Below are positions 5,464-5,569 of a DNA stretch of 5,569 nt, piece after piece. The notes beneath the pieces were generated by a model. That model saw only the letters and a list, made by a program, of their open reading frames with translations. It had not been told where the DNA came from and ran no database searches. The translations under genes were made by a program, and so were the position numbers. Within the stretch, counting starts at the first letter, position 1; each line of letters starts with the position of its first letter. The DNA is from Pseudomonadota bacterium (GTDB taxonomy: Bacteria; Pseudomonadota; Alphaproteobacteria; Rhizobiales; Rhizobiaceae), in contig QGUU01000191.1 of assembly GCA_003242525.1 (NCBI GenBank), forward strand, positions 1 to 5,569, written 5' to 3'.

Positions 5464-5569
5464 ATGAACGGATTTGTGAAGACCGCCATCATGGTCACGG
5501 CGCTCGGCGCCACGACGCTCGCGACGCTTCCCGCTGCCAATGCCGGCGACTGGCGCTGGCGCCACCACC
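5464..5569 (+). CDS. Small exported protein of unknown function, 3'-truncated by the window edge
   Basis: Only 35 codons are present. They encode a clear Sec signal peptide: Lys at position 6, a hydrophobic/small-residue core at about 8-22, and an Ala-Asn-Ala site favouring cleavage after residue 27. The mature start GDWRWRHH is rich in Trp, Arg and His. AAGGAG (5452-5457) lies 6 bases before the ATG, and the frame is open to the edge. Short secreted proteins with such Arg/His-rich mature starts are common in Rhizobiales (for example BA14K-like or other small periplasmic proteins), but 8 mature residues are too few for a family call. The gene lies 263 bases after the second csp gene and appears to have its own promoter region. 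Confidence 0.8.
   Translation, partial: MNGFVKTAIMVTALGATTLATLPAANAGDWRWRHH

Noticed and set aside
1..5569. Possibility of a mobile element, CRISPR array, toxin-antitoxin pair or defence island
   Set aside because: No transposase, integrase, regularly spaced short repeats, tRNA-associated direct repeats or recognisable defence proteins are visible; all named genes look like ordinary chromosomal ones.

Overview
This is a high-GC chromosomal window from an alphaproteobacterium, most likely of the order Rhizobiales (Hyphomicrobiales). The UvrB carries a long basic C-terminal tail of the kind I associate with rhizobial UvrB. Genes are short and compact, GC is high at third codon positions, and several families typical of rhizobial genomes occur (VOC/PhnB-like protein, DUF1428, paired CspA-type proteins, a small secreted protein). 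The genus cannot be fixed from the sequence alone.

Layout, left to right. (1) Bases 2-1783, + strand: the C-terminal two thirds or so of uvrB, entering from the left edge. (2) 1784-1819: a perfect 16-bp inverted repeat closing two convergent genes. (3) 1824-3089, - strand: a complete 421-residue Glu/Leu/Phe/Val-type dehydrogenase, best called glutamate dehydrogenase. (4) 3090-3270: a divergent intergenic region. (5) 3271-3708 and 3801-4154, + strand: a VOC (glyoxalase/bleomycin-resistance fold) protein and a DUF1428/YbaA-type protein, separated by two GC-rich hairpins. (6) 4155-4561: about 400 bases without a convincing gene, containing hairpins and a possible promoter that would give the next gene a long 5' leader. 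(7) 4562-4774 and 4988-5200, + strand: two CspA-type cold-shock proteins, 53 of 70 residues identical, each with its own ribosome binding site, leader and terminator-like hairpin. (8) 5201-5463: an intergenic region with a tandem 9-bp direct repeat at an 11-bp period. (9) 5464 to the right edge: the start of a small exported protein with a clear signal peptide.

The genes do not form one pathway. They are single transcription units for DNA repair, nitrogen/carbon metabolism and stress-type functions, mostly separated by hairpins. I see no mobile element, CRISPR array, tRNA, rRNA or toxin-antitoxin pair, and no gene cluster that looks like a new defence or biosynthetic system. The points most worth a second look are the repeated motif in the UvrB tail, the contrasting leaders of the two cold-shock genes, and the tandem repeat upstream of the exported protein.
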